This document shows positions 1 to 7,996 of a DNA stretch of 14,701 nucleotides, one piece after another. Each line of letters begins with the position of its first letter. Position 1 is the stretch's first letter. The translations under genes and the position numbers were made by a program. Below the pieces are notes generated by a model. The model was given only the letters and a program-made list of their open reading frames with translations, was not told where the DNA came from and searched no databases. Origin of the DNA: Planctomycetota bacterium (GTDB taxonomy: Bacteria; Planctomycetota; Phycisphaerae; UBA1845); the NCBI GenBank assembly GCA_022561415.1, contig JADFRH010000018.1, positions 1 through 14,701 on the forward strand. Reading direction: 5' to 3'.

Positions 1-715
1 CGTATTGGAAGTTTAGTTCGAACTGCGAGGGCGCAACCTCAGGATGATCCTTTTCGTTCGACAGGCCTAGCGCACGCTGCGCTTCAGCCGCGCGGTCGAT
101 GAACAAACGCAGTGGATCCTTCGGTAACGAGTGGTAATACCCGCCGCTGGAAATGAATTCGAAGACGCCGTTTTCGTAATACTGTCTCTCGGCGTCGCTT
201 CCTTTGAACAAAAAGCCCTCGATCTCGGCGGCGACGTTGAGCACCATGCTTTCGCTGCGGTAGAGGTTCTCGGCGAGTTGTCGAAGTCTGGAGCGAAAGT
301 CGGCGACGTACGGCGCGCCGTCCTGTTCGCAGACCTCGCCGAAGACGATGACCTTCCCCGGTCCGAAGACATCGGCGGGAAGCCAGTAGAACGCCGGCCA
401 ATCGATCTTAAGTTTGAGATCGGACTCGCTGATCTGAGAGAAACCGCGAATCGACGAACCGTCGAACGTGAGATTGTCCGCGGAGGCGAGCAGGAACTTC
501 TTGTCGTAGTCGAGCATGTGAAAGCGCCCTTCGAGGTCCGAGAAGCAGACCGTCACGGCCTTGATGCGCTTTTCGTCGGTGAGGTATTTGCGACGCTGCT
601 CTTCGATCGCCTTCGTATCGACGCGCTCGGCGCGTTCATGCTTGGCTTCGAGGTTCATCTCCTCGAGCTGGTCGTACGGAATCTCCAAGAAATTGCGTAA
701 CCCGTTCGTTTCCAT
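1..715 (-). CDS. glnA: Glutamine synthetase, N-terminal 238 residues (runs off the left edge)
   Basis: ATP-dependent synthesis of glutamine from glutamate and ammonia in the cytoplasm. Only the first 238 codons are present, with no stop before the window edge. The reading shows the beta-grasp motif FDGSSI at residues 84-89, the metal-binding Glu pair in AEIEGFLF (163-170), and the block HPEVAPSQFELNF (224-236), which holds the further metal and substrate Glu residues of the family. The N-terminus carries a charged helical stretch of about 50 residues before the first conserved block, longer than in E. coli GlnA. Start ATG at 715 is preceded by AAGGAAG with 8 nt spacing. The gene diverges from purA across an AT-rich spacer. 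Family is secure. Whether this is the biosynthetic enzyme or a GS-like paralogue cannot be settled without the C-terminus, where any adenylylation tyrosine would lie. Confidence 0.93.
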   Translation of the reverse strand, partial: METNGLRNFLEIPYDQLEEMNLEAKHERAERVDTKAIEEQRRKYLTDEKRIKAVTVCFSDLEGRFHMLDYDKKFLLASADNLTFDGSSIRGFSQISESDLKLKIDWPAFYWLPADVFGPGKVIVFGEVCEQDGAPYVADFRSRLRQLAENLYRSESMVLNVAAEIEGFLFKGSDAERQYYENGVFEFISSGGYYHSLPKDPLRLFIDRAAEAQRALGLSNEKDHPEVAPSQFELNFQY

Positions 716-784
716 GGCGGATGCTTCCTTAAGTATTTCTGAAACCGACGGGCACCTTACCGCCCGCGTGAGCCTCTTCTTACT

Positions 785-813
785 GATTTACCATAAAACT
801 TGGGCCGCGTCAA
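785..813 (-). promoter_or_regulatory. Possible sigma70-type promoter for the glutamine synthetase gene
   Basis: Read on the minus strand, TTGACG (813-808) is followed after 17 nt by TAAATC (790-785). The -35 is good and the -10 matches only half of the consensus. It would give a leader of about 60-70 nt that contains a small CGGGC/GCCCG hairpin. The surrounding 780-890 stretch is clearly AT-rich, as expected of a divergent promoter region. Direct repeats of AATTAGCT (839-846, 876-883) also lie here and could be operator half-sites, but nothing proves it. Confidence 0.3.
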
Positions 814-891
814 GTAGTTGTACTAGGAATTAACATAAAATTAGCTCTGTTTAGCCTAAAAATTCTGTGATTTGTAATTAGCTAACTGTCG

Positions 892-920
892 TTGACAGGC
901 TGCCTCCACCCGGTTAGCGT
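892..920 (+). promoter_or_regulatory. Possible promoter for purA-uppS
   Basis: A perfect -35 TTGACA at 892-897 is followed after 17 nt by TAGCGT (915-920), a half-match to the -10. A start near 926-928 would place transcription about 20 nt before the intrinsic terminator hairpin and about 85 nt before the purA start codon. The TTGACA also forms one arm of a small hairpin (CTGTC GTT GACAG). Confidence 0.4.
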
Positions 921-946
921 CTCGAAAAGGGCGTAGATCGCGGAGC

Positions 947-969
947 GGGGCCGCTGTGGCCCCTTTTTT
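947..969 (+). terminator. Intrinsic terminator inside the purA leader (possible attenuator)
   Basis: Perfect 6-bp stem GGGGCC (947-952) and GGCCCC (958-963) around the loop GCTGT, followed at once by six T residues (964-969) on the plus strand. No plus-strand gene lies upstream, so it cannot be an ordinary gene-end terminator for anything in this window. It sits between a candidate purA promoter and the purA start, which suggests premature termination of the purA transcript. It also shows that the possible GTG start at 956 is not used, because that start lies inside the hairpin. Confidence 0.7.
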
Positions 970-1012
970 GTGCCCCCAGGCGATGCGGCAACCGACGGGA
1001 AATCGCTACCCG

Positions 1013-2361
1013 ATGACTCCTACGAACGGTGGACATACGTGTGTATTCGGCCTCGGGTGGGGCGACGAGGGCAAGGGCAAGGTCGTCGATCACCTCTGCC
1101 CGCGCTTTGACCTCGTCGTTCGATTCAACGGCGGCGCCAACGCCGGGCACACCGTCTGCGTCGGCGAAGAGACCTTCGCGCTGCACCTCCTTCCGACCGG
1201 CGTCCTGCACGACAACGTGACCGGTGTCATCGGACCCGGCGTCGTCGTCGATCCGATCACACTGCTCTTTGAGATCGACGGATTGAGCGCTCGCGGGATT
1301 GACGCGGCCTCCAGACTTCGCATCAGCGACCGCGCCCATCTGGTCATGGCCTACCACAAGCTCGAAGATCAGCTCAGCGAGAGCTCGGCCGGGAGCGACA
1401 AACGCATCGGGACAACGGCTCGCGGTATCGGTCCGTGCTACGCCGACAAGATGCGCCGCACGACGGCCATCCGATTCGCCGATCTGGTGTATGACGATTC
1501 GCTCGAGGCGCGCGTTCGTGAACTCGTTACGAACCGGTCGGCGTTTCTCGAGGCGATGTATGGCGAAGAGGTTCAGCTCGACGTCGAGGCCATTCTCGCA
1601 GACTTGGCCACGGCGCGCGATCGACTTGGATCGCTGGTCTGCGACACCACCAACCTGATCCACAATGCAATGAATGACGGGAAGCGCATTCTCTTTGAAG
1701 GCGCCAACGGCATGCTCCTTGATGTCGACCACGGCACCTATCCGTTTGTGACCTCCAGCAGCACCGGTCCGCACGGGATCGGAGCCGGCGCGGGCGTCAT
1801 GCCCGATCTCGTTTCGCGCCGTATCGGGGCACTCAAGGCCTACTCGACGCGCGTCGGATCCGGACCCTTCGTCACCGAACTCAAAGACGAGACCGGCGAT
1901 CGAATTCGCCAACGCGGCAAGGAATTCGGCACGACCACGGGTCGACCGCGCCGTTGCGGGTGGTTCGATGCGGTGTCCAGCGCTTACGCCGCCCGGCTCA
2001 GCGGGGCCACCGAAATCGCCATGTTGCACCTGGACACACTGAGTGGATTCGACCAAGTCGGCATTTGCGTCGCCTATCGCGTTGACGACAAAACGCTCAC
2101 GACGCCGCCGGCCGACGCGGGCAGGCTCGAGCGGGCCGAGCCGGTGGTCGAAATGCTTCCCGGTTGGAGCGAGAACCTCAGATCGGTCACGAGCTTCGAT
2201 GACTTGCCCGCGACCGTTTTGCGATACCTCGATCGAATCGAATCGCTGGTCGGCGCGCCGGTAACGATCGCGGGTGTCGGGCCGGATCGATCGCAAACGC
2301 TCGAACGATCTCCCACGCACGCGATCGACGCCGCACCTCCGACCCCATCGGCCACGCTATC

Positions 2362-2365
<4 letters not shown>
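1013..2365 (+). CDS. purA: Adenylosuccinate synthetase
   Basis: GTP-dependent joining of IMP and aspartate to adenylosuccinate, the committed step to AMP, in the cytoplasm. 450 residues, close to the usual 430. The N-terminal P-loop-like block GWGDEGKGK (15-23) carries the catalytic Asp18. NGGANAGHT (39-47) carries the catalytic His46. GTTARGIGP, TTGRPRRCGWFD and GVGPDRSQT are the expected IMP, aspartate and GTP contacts. About 17 residues extend past the usual C-terminal end. Start ATG 1013 is chosen because it puts family-conserved sequence a few residues in; GGGA at 997-1000 is a distant, weak ribosome site. ATG 983 is an alternative. The stop overlaps the uppS start (ATGA), indicating translational coupling. 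Confidence 0.96.
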
Positions 2366-3132
<767 letters not shown>

Positions 3133-4020
3133 GCAGTTTTTGACCGCACTCCGAGCAAATCCCCGTGACGTTGCCGGTCAGATCGTATCCGCACATTACA
3201 CAGTCAAGGGCCGGGTGAGACATCAATAACCGGTTGCGCCACTTGACGTAAAGCCAAGCCCACAGCACACCCCACGCGGGCGTTCCAACCAAGAAAACGA
3301 GTAGAAGATACCCAACGCCGGTGAGGCACACCGCCGCGAAACTTCGCTCGTCCGCAGGCGAGAAAACAAAGAAGTTGAGGAGTTGAATCTCAACCCACGA
3401 GGCGATGCTAAGTGCAGCGATATGTCCAACGCACGCAACTGCAGCACGCCAGATTGTAAGGCGCAAGCGCACGCGCGGTCTAAAGTGGTTTGAAAGGCGC
3501 TGGAGCACAGAGCGCGTCGCGTGTCTATCACGATACCAAAGAGGAATCACGACGGCCGTAGCGACAAGCCAAAACGGCCAAAGCGGGACCGCAAACCCTT
3601 CACAAGATTGCAAGTGAGTCGTATGAAAGCCCCAGCGTAGCTTTGGTTGCCAGCCGTGCTCCGCCATGCTCCACCCTGCACGTTGTGGATACTTTTCTGC
3701 CGTAGGATCCCAGTCGCTGGTACGCCAAGCGAACTCAAGCCGACCAAGCATGAGCGAGTACTCGTGCCTCAGATCGTTACTTACTTTGCTAACGGCTCGG
3801 CGTGAACTGTATACGAACGCGACGAGTAGGATCAGGGCCGACAGCGTCAACACCCATTTCGTGATTCGTAGCTTCGTACTTAACATGGGAACGGGCACAT
3901 TATTCCTACAAGGTAGCGGCTGGCAAGCTCGTGGGGTAATCGCTTGCGTTTTCACTCGATTGGGATGACAATGAGGAAAATCTAGATGGTGTGTGGAATG
4001 GGCTACGGAAAGGAACTTTG

Positions 4021-4800
4021 ATGGGTTTACTCGACGGGCGGAAGGGGTTGATCTTCGGGATCGCCAACGATCGCAGCATCGCGTGTCACATCGCCAGGAA
4101 TGTGATCGGCGAGGGGGCGACGTGCGGCTTCCCGCATCTGCCGGGCGAAAAAAATGAACGACGCGTGACCAAAGCGCTCAACGGCATCAGCGTAAACGAT
4201 CCGTGGCTCATGCCGTGCGACGTGTCGAACGACGCGGACCTCGACAAGGTAGTGGCCGAAACGAAGGAGCGCTTCGACACGATCGACTTCGCGATCCACT
4301 CGCTGGCGTTCGCCGACCGGACCTATCTCAAACCCGGAAAATTCGTCGAAACGCCGCGCGACGTCTTCGCCCAGGCGCTGGACATCTCGGCCTACTCGCT
4401 GGTGGCCATAGCCAATCGCGTGAAGGAGATCATGCCCGCGGGCGGATCGATTCTGGCGATGACCTACTACGGAAGCCAGAAGGCCGTGCCCGGCTACAAC
4501 GTCATGGGCGTCGCCAAGGCCGCCCTCGAAGCGTGTACTCGATACCTCGCGGCCGAGCTCGGCGAAAAGGGCATCCGCGTGAACTCGATCAGCGCCGGTC
4601 CGCTCAAGACGCTCTCCTCCATGGCCGTCGGCGGCATCGACGAAATCTTCGAATGGGTCGAGAAGAAAGCGCCGCTCCGCCGCAACATCAACGCCGACGA
4701 GGTAGGCAAGACGGCCGTCTATCTGCTCAGCGACCTGGCCAGCGGCGTCACCGGTGAAAACATTTTCGTGGACTCCGGCTATAACATCGTCGGGCTGTAG
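4021..4800 (+). CDS. fabI: Enoyl-[acyl-carrier-protein] reductase (NADH)
   Basis: Last reductive step of the fatty-acid elongation cycle, reducing trans-2-enoyl-ACP with NAD(P)H. 259 residues, the usual length of this short-chain dehydrogenase subfamily. N-terminal nucleotide-binding GIANDRSIA (13-21) replaces the classical GxxxGxG, as in all FabI. Tyr149, Tyr159 and Lys166 align with E. coli Tyr146, Tyr156 and Lys163. SAGPLKTL (191-198) and the C-terminal VTGENIFVDSGYNIVG are typical. Start ATG 4021 has AAAGGAA with 5 nt spacing. A weak promoter-like pair (TTGCGT 3944, GACAAT 3967, 17 nt apart) lies upstream. It stands alone, with no other fab genes nearby. Confidence 0.96.
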   Translation: MGLLDGRKGLIFGIANDRSIACHIARNVIGEGATCGFPHLPGEKNERRVTKALNGISVNDPWLMPCDVSNDADLDKVVAETKERFDTIDFAIHSLAFADRTYLKPGKFVETPRDVFAQALDISAYSLVAIANRVKEIMPAGGSILAMTYYGSQKAVPGYNVMGVAKAALEACTRYLAAELGEKGIRVNSISAGPLKTLSSMAVGGIDEIFEWVEKKAPLRRNINADEVGKTAVYLLSDLASGVTGENIFVDSGYNIVGL

Positions 4801-4830
4801 TGTTGCGACACGTCTTAATCGAGGGGTCAT

Positions 4831-4910
4831 CCGAGCCGCGCCCGGCAGGAAGCGGTTTTCCGGAGTATCAAGTGCCCATGTCCATCCGCTCCCTCACGGT
4901 CGCGGCTCGG
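4831..4910. repeat. Inverted pair of a 25-bp interspersed repeat
   Basis: Units at 4831-4855 and 4886-4910 are reverse complements of each other at 21 of 25 positions, including a perfect 10-bp end (CCGAGCCGCG and CGCGGCTCGG). The unit resembles a short repeat that I recall being scattered between planctomycete genes, often seen in mistranslated form as PLPHGRGS. It fills most of the gap between fabI and the next gene and could fold into a cruciform or a terminator-like hairpin, but no T tract follows. Confidence 0.7.
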
Positions 4911-4974
4911 TTCAGTCAAACCCATCAAGTCACGCGTGCCGGTACACGGGCGACGTTGCGGTAACGCTTCTGAT

Positions 4975-5946
4975 ATGAGCAAGAAGCGCCGAACCCGATC
5001 TCGCCACGCGGCCGATCGATCCGAGTCCCCGCAGCGGACCGTGTTGGATGAACCGAACTCGTCGCGCCGTCGGCAGGTCTGGTTTTGGCGGGCGGCGATC
5101 ACGCTCTACGTGGTTTGGCTGTTGGTGCTCCCGCCGAGCTGGCTTGGTTCCGCGATGCGTTCTCTGTGGCACGCGCCGCAATCATGGGTTCGCGGCCTGC
5201 TTCGGCGCGGGCTCGTGGAGATCGGGTTCGAGGAGCCGACGCGATTCCTGCAATCCCAGGCCTACTACATCGTGCTGGCGTTGGTCGTGCCCTACGTGGT
5301 TTGCGTTCTGCTGCGCCGAGGTCGCCCGGCCGACACCGGCTGGCGCAAACCCAACCGATACCTGTTCCGTATCGTCGGGTGCAGCTACCTGTTTGCGATC
5401 CCGTTTCTGTTTTGGATGGTGCAGAGCCCGTCGTTCACCGCCTATTACCACCGCTATCTCACGGCCGGGTACACAACGCTCATCACCTACTACGTGGTCA
5501 TCCTGTTCTGCGAACATTTTTTCTTCGAGGGCGTGATGCTGGCCGCGTTCCGAGCGGAGGGTCGCTGGCCCGCGCCTGTAGGACCGGCTTTCCAGCCGGT
5601 CAAGATCCCGGCGCGCCGGGAGAAAGTCCGTCCCACATCTTCGGGCCGGCGGCGCGTGGCGCAGTGGTTCGGCGTGGCCTGTCCGACCGGATCGGCTCGG
5701 GGGGTGCAGCGCGTGACGCGCTGGCTGGGGGTTCCCGACGGCTGTGTCGGCGCCATTCTGCTGTCCGGTGTTCTGTTCGGGCTGATCCACTGGGGCAAGG
5801 CCGGTCGCGAGTTTCTGCTGGCCTTCCCCGGCGGCATCTTCCTGTCGGTCTTGGCGTATCGATGCAACTCCTGGCACGCCCCCTATCTGCTTCACGCCGG
5901 AACCGTTACGGCAGCGGCGGTGATGTTCCTCGCGATGCAGAAGTGA
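4975..5946 (+). CDS. CPBP-family (CAAX-type) intramembrane protease homologue
   Basis: 323-residue integral membrane protein. After a basic N-terminus, hydrophobic segments lie near residues 38-53, 98-113, 132-149, 165-179, 258-271 and 283-295, plus a C-terminal segment. The three CPBP signatures can be traced: Glu180 in CEHFFFEG, FGLIH ending at His272, and HAPYLLHAGT with His301 and His307. The first motif is altered, since EExxxR is expected and EHxxxE is seen. Between motifs 1 and 2 lies an unusual hydrophilic stretch of about 60 residues (196-256), encoded partly by a palindromic repeat. Start ATG 4975 is chosen by the basic N-terminus; no ribosome site is clear. Bacterial members act in prenyl-protein processing, immunity or unknown roles; no substrate can be assigned. 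Confidence 0.72.
   Translation: MSKKRRTRSRHAADRSESPQRTVLDEPNSSRRRQVWFWRAAITLYVVWLLVLPPSWLGSAMRSLWHAPQSWVRGLLRRGLVEIGFEEPTRFLQSQAYYIVLALVVPYVVCVLLRRGRPADTGWRKPNRYLFRIVGCSYLFAIPFLFWMVQSPSFTAYYHRYLTAGYTTLITYYVVILFCEHFFFEGVMLAAFRAEGRWPAPVGPAFQPVKIPARREKVRPTSSGRRRVAQWFGVACPTGSARGVQRVTRWLGVPDGCVGAILLSGVLFGLIHWGKAGREFLLAFPGGIFLSVLAYRCNSWHAPYLLHAGTVTAAAVMFLAMQK
5575..5600. repeat. Palindromic interspersed repeat inside the CPBP gene
   Basis: Perfect 7-bp palindrome ACCGGCT (5583-5589), loop TTCC, AGCCGGT (5594-5600), preceded by CCTGTAGG. I recognise this type of unit as a common intergenic repeat in planctomycetes (read in one frame as GPAFQPV, in the other as TGWKAGPT). Here it is read through in frame within the protein. 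Confidence 0.65.
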
Positions 5947-6041
5947 CGCGCAGCACGTCAAAGTCGAATCCGGCTCCGGCCGTTCAAGCCCCTCGCCCCA
6001 GCGCCCGACAAGTCGTTTGAGTCTCTGCGTTGGAGGTCCAG

Positions 6042-6705
6042 GTGCGCGATTCGTCCGTCATGCCGGTTCTAAGAAAAGTTCGCGCTACCCTTGGCAACTG
6101 CTATCGTGACAAGATTCGGCGCGACGTCCCCATCCTGGCCTTTCACCGCATTCGCAAGGGCGACGGCACGAGCCTCGACACGTTCCGCAAGGTCTTGGAT
6201 TACGTCGCGTCTACCCACCGTGCTCTTACGCTGGGCGAGCTTGGCGAAATGTTGCGACGCGGCACACGAATTCCGCAAAACGGCATCGTCCTGACCTTCG
6301 ACGACGCCACGCTCGATCAAAACACACTGGCCGGCCCCGAGCTGAACCAGCGCGGTCTACGCGCGACGTTCGGTGTGATCGGTTGCACGCTGCTGGTACG
6401 TTGGGTATCTCGAAACGAATGGCTCGGCCACCGCCGTCGAGTTACTCTGTGTGCCCGGTCAGCGTACTACGGTTCTCGAGCGCATGTTTACCGAGGCCCG
6501 CGACGCCGGTGCGGAGTCGATCGGCGGACTGTGCATGGGTAACGCCGAGGCCGATGAGCTTCGTTTGTTGGGCACGACGGTCCATCGCGCCGAATCGACC
6601 TTCGTCTTTCACGCGCGCGATCCTCAACTTCTTCAGACCTTCCCCGACGGTCCGCAACACCTCAGCGTCTTCGACGGCGAGGGCTGGATCGACTTCCCGC
6701 ACTGA
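6042..6705 (+). pseudogene. Polysaccharide deacetylase N-terminus joined out of frame to the C-terminus of another protein
   Basis: Start GTG 6042 has GGAGG with 5 nt spacing. The first ~115 codons read as a NodB-type polysaccharide deacetylase: VPILAFHRI, then IVLTFDDAT with the catalytic and metal Asp pair, then RGLRATFGVI. Near 6380 the similarity stops, and this frame continues into low-quality sequence to a stop at 6542. In the +1 frame a convincing protein end appears from about 6384 to the stop at 6705 (starting near YVGYLETNGSATAVELL, ending EGWIDFPH). It resembles the C-terminal part of a GNAT-like acyltransferase, an identification I hold weakly. The deacetylase HxxxH metal site and later motifs are missing. 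The simplest reading is a deletion that removed the back of one gene and the front of its neighbour. A sequencing error alone would not restore the missing motifs. Confidence 0.7.
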
Positions 6706-6845
6706 CCCCCTGGGAGTGCGGCACGTGCGTTCGCGTCCGGTGCCCCCTTTCGCGCGCAGCGAGGGGTGGGGGGCTGTCAGCTTCACCCGTCAGTCAATCA
6801 TGATGGAACGAAGACCCTGTCTCGGTCCGTGAACTCTGTGCGTTC

Positions 6846-6874
6846 TTGGCATAGGCCGTGGATCACGATACCAT
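6846..6874 (+). promoter_or_regulatory. Probable promoter of the selenoprotein gene
   Basis: TTGGCA (6846-6851, 5 of 6 to the -35) and TACCAT (6869-6874, 4 of 6 to the -10) are separated by 17 nt. A start near 6881 leaves a leader of about 27 nt that contains the GGAGG ribosome site at 6897-6901. Confidence 0.5.
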
Positions 6875-6907
6875 CGACTTGGGTTCAGAATGGATCGGAG
6901 GATTCCC

Positions 6908-7597
6908 ATGCGAAGGTACCTGATCGGCGGCATTGTGTTGGCGGCGTTTCTCCAGAGCTTGACCGGCTGTAGCGTACGATACCGCGTGGCGCACATGATC
7001 GCGCGGGTCGATGCGATGCCGGCGGAAGAGCGTCCGGCCGAGTGGGACCGAACCAAGGCGCTCATGCTTCGCGAAGCGCCGAAGGTCGGTGAGCCCGCGC
7101 CCGACTTCACTCTCAAGCGGATGAAGAGCGAGGAGGTGGTCACGCTCAGCGAGTACCGACCCGATCAGCCCAAGGTGCTGATCTTCGCTTCCTACACGTG
7201 ACCACCCTTTCGGCGCCAGGCTGGCGCCCTCGAGCGGATGTACCAGACCTACAAGGACGACGCGGGGTTTCTGTTCGTCTACATTCACGAGGCCCATCCG
7301 AAGGACGGCTGGCAGATGTCGTCCAACACCGAGAATGACGTCGTCTTCAACCGACCCAAGTCCTTTGGCGAAAGACGCGGCATCGCCAAAAAGTGCAGCG
7401 CGCGGCTGAAGCTCTCCATGCCCGTCGTGGTCGACACGATGGACAACCGGGTGGACATCCAATACGCCGCCTGGCCGGAGCGCATGTTCGTGGTCGATCG
7501 CAACGGCAAGATCATCTATGCCGGCAAGCAAGGCCCCTGGGGCTTCAAACCCAAAGCGGCCGAGAAGGCGCTGAAGAAGCTACTCAAGCGCGGGTGA
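6908..7597 (+). CDS. Deiodinase-like thioredoxin-fold selenoprotein, lipoprotein (TGA at 7199-7201 read as Sec)
   Basis: 229 residues if the in-frame TGA at 7199-7201 is decoded as selenocysteine (Sec98). Start ATG 6908 has GGAGG with 6 nt spacing. Residues 1-21 form a lipoprotein signal with lipobox LTGC, so Cys21 would be lipidated and the protein held outside the cytoplasmic membrane. A thioredoxin-fold domain follows: GEPAPDFTLK (61-70), then FASYT-U-PPFR around Sec98, then FVYIHEAHPKDGW (124-136). The last two blocks are the active-site signatures of iodothyronine deiodinases, where Sec sits at the same place and Glu/His of EAH assist. Both halves are in one frame and the similarity runs straight across the TGA. 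Further support is WPERMFVVDRNGKIIYAG (189-206), a typical peroxiredoxin/thioredoxin strand. Iodothyronine is unlikely as substrate in a bacterium; reductive dehalogenation or peroxide/disulfide reduction are inferences. Default annotation would split it into two genes. Confidence 0.88.
7212..7228 (+). promoter_or_regulatory. Bacterial SECIS-like hairpin
   Basis: Perfect stem GGCGCC (7212-7217), loop AGGCT, GGCGCC (7223-7228); it can also close as 7 bp around GGC. It begins 10 nt after the TGA, and the apical loop starts about 16 nt after it. The loop has G in its first two positions. These match the known general pattern of bacterial SECIS elements (short stem, small loop with an early G, roughly 16-37 nt from UGA), which SelB uses to deliver Sec-tRNA. 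Confidence 0.75.
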
Positions 7598-7641
7598 ACC
7601 GTCCCCCCTTTTTAGGGGCAATGATTCACTTCGCTCATCAT

Positions 7642-7780
7642 GCTAGCGTATGCCTAGCGTAATGCTTGCGTATGACTAGTATTATGCTGGCATTTGGCCT
7701 AGATTGGCCACAGGTTTACCCGGGATTTACCGTAGATTTGCCAAGGATTGCCACAAATTTCCTAGGATCCTGTGGATTTC
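7642..7780. repeat. Degenerate 13-unit array, period 10-12 bp
   Basis: The stretch can be cut into 13 consecutive units of 10-12 bp (mean about 10.7). Early units are like CCTAGCGTAATG, later ones like CCGTAGATTTG, CCCGGGATTTA and CCAAGGATTG. Most start with CC or CT and end in a T-rich half, so CC and TTT alternate once per helical turn. It lies in the 400-bp gap between the selenoprotein gene and the AT-hook gene. Apart from it and a weak CCCCT/AGGGG hairpin at 7605-7618, I see nothing coding in 7598-7996. Confidence 0.5.
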
Positions 7781-7996
7781 TGGCGACGCTTCCGTTTCGG
7801 GCGTTTTTCCTCATTTCTGCGTCAATTTCCCCCTTGGGGACTGCTAGGAGCCTGCGAACGAGGTCGTCGAAACCCGTTCATCCCTTGAGCCTTGGCGCTA
7901 TGTCCTGTGATTTCTTGCGCGTTCGCATAAGCCTACCAAAAATTCTTCGCGCAGGGTATTGATATCCGCCAGGCATGGCGCATACTCTTGTGCATC

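Noticed and set aside
131..700. 189-codon plus-strand open frame at the left edge
   Set aside because: It is antisense to a clear glutamine synthetase reading with all metal motifs; no family resemblance and no ribosome site.
956..1012. GTG 956 as the purA start
   Set aside because: It lies inside the intrinsic terminator hairpin and adds residues with no family similarity.
914..2320. 468-codon minus-strand open frame
   Set aside because: Antisense shadow of purA, caused by GC-rich codon use; the purA motifs settle the strand.
4027..4830. 267-codon minus-strand open frame
   Set aside because: Antisense to fabI, whose catalytic Tyr/Lys and ribosome site are clear.
6710..6790. G/C-run hairpin after the broken deacetylase gene as a terminator
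   Set aside because: The CCCCCT/AGGGG pairing is imperfect and lacks a T tract.
7199..7201. TGA as a true stop or a nonsense mutation making a pseudogene
   Set aside because: The residue position matches Sec in deiodinases, the frame continues without decay, and a SECIS-like hairpin follows at the right distance.
7605..7618. CCCCT TTTT AGGGG hairpin as terminator of the selenoprotein gene
   Set aside because: Stem is short and no T tract follows it.
7697..7780. Replication origin with DnaA boxes
   Set aside because: TTGCCACAA and TGTGGATTT resemble DnaA boxes only loosely; no dnaA, dnaN or rep gene is nearby.
7666..7962. 98-codon plus-strand open frame across the phased array
   Set aside because: No ribosome site, no protein-like conservation pattern, and its content is the repeat itself.
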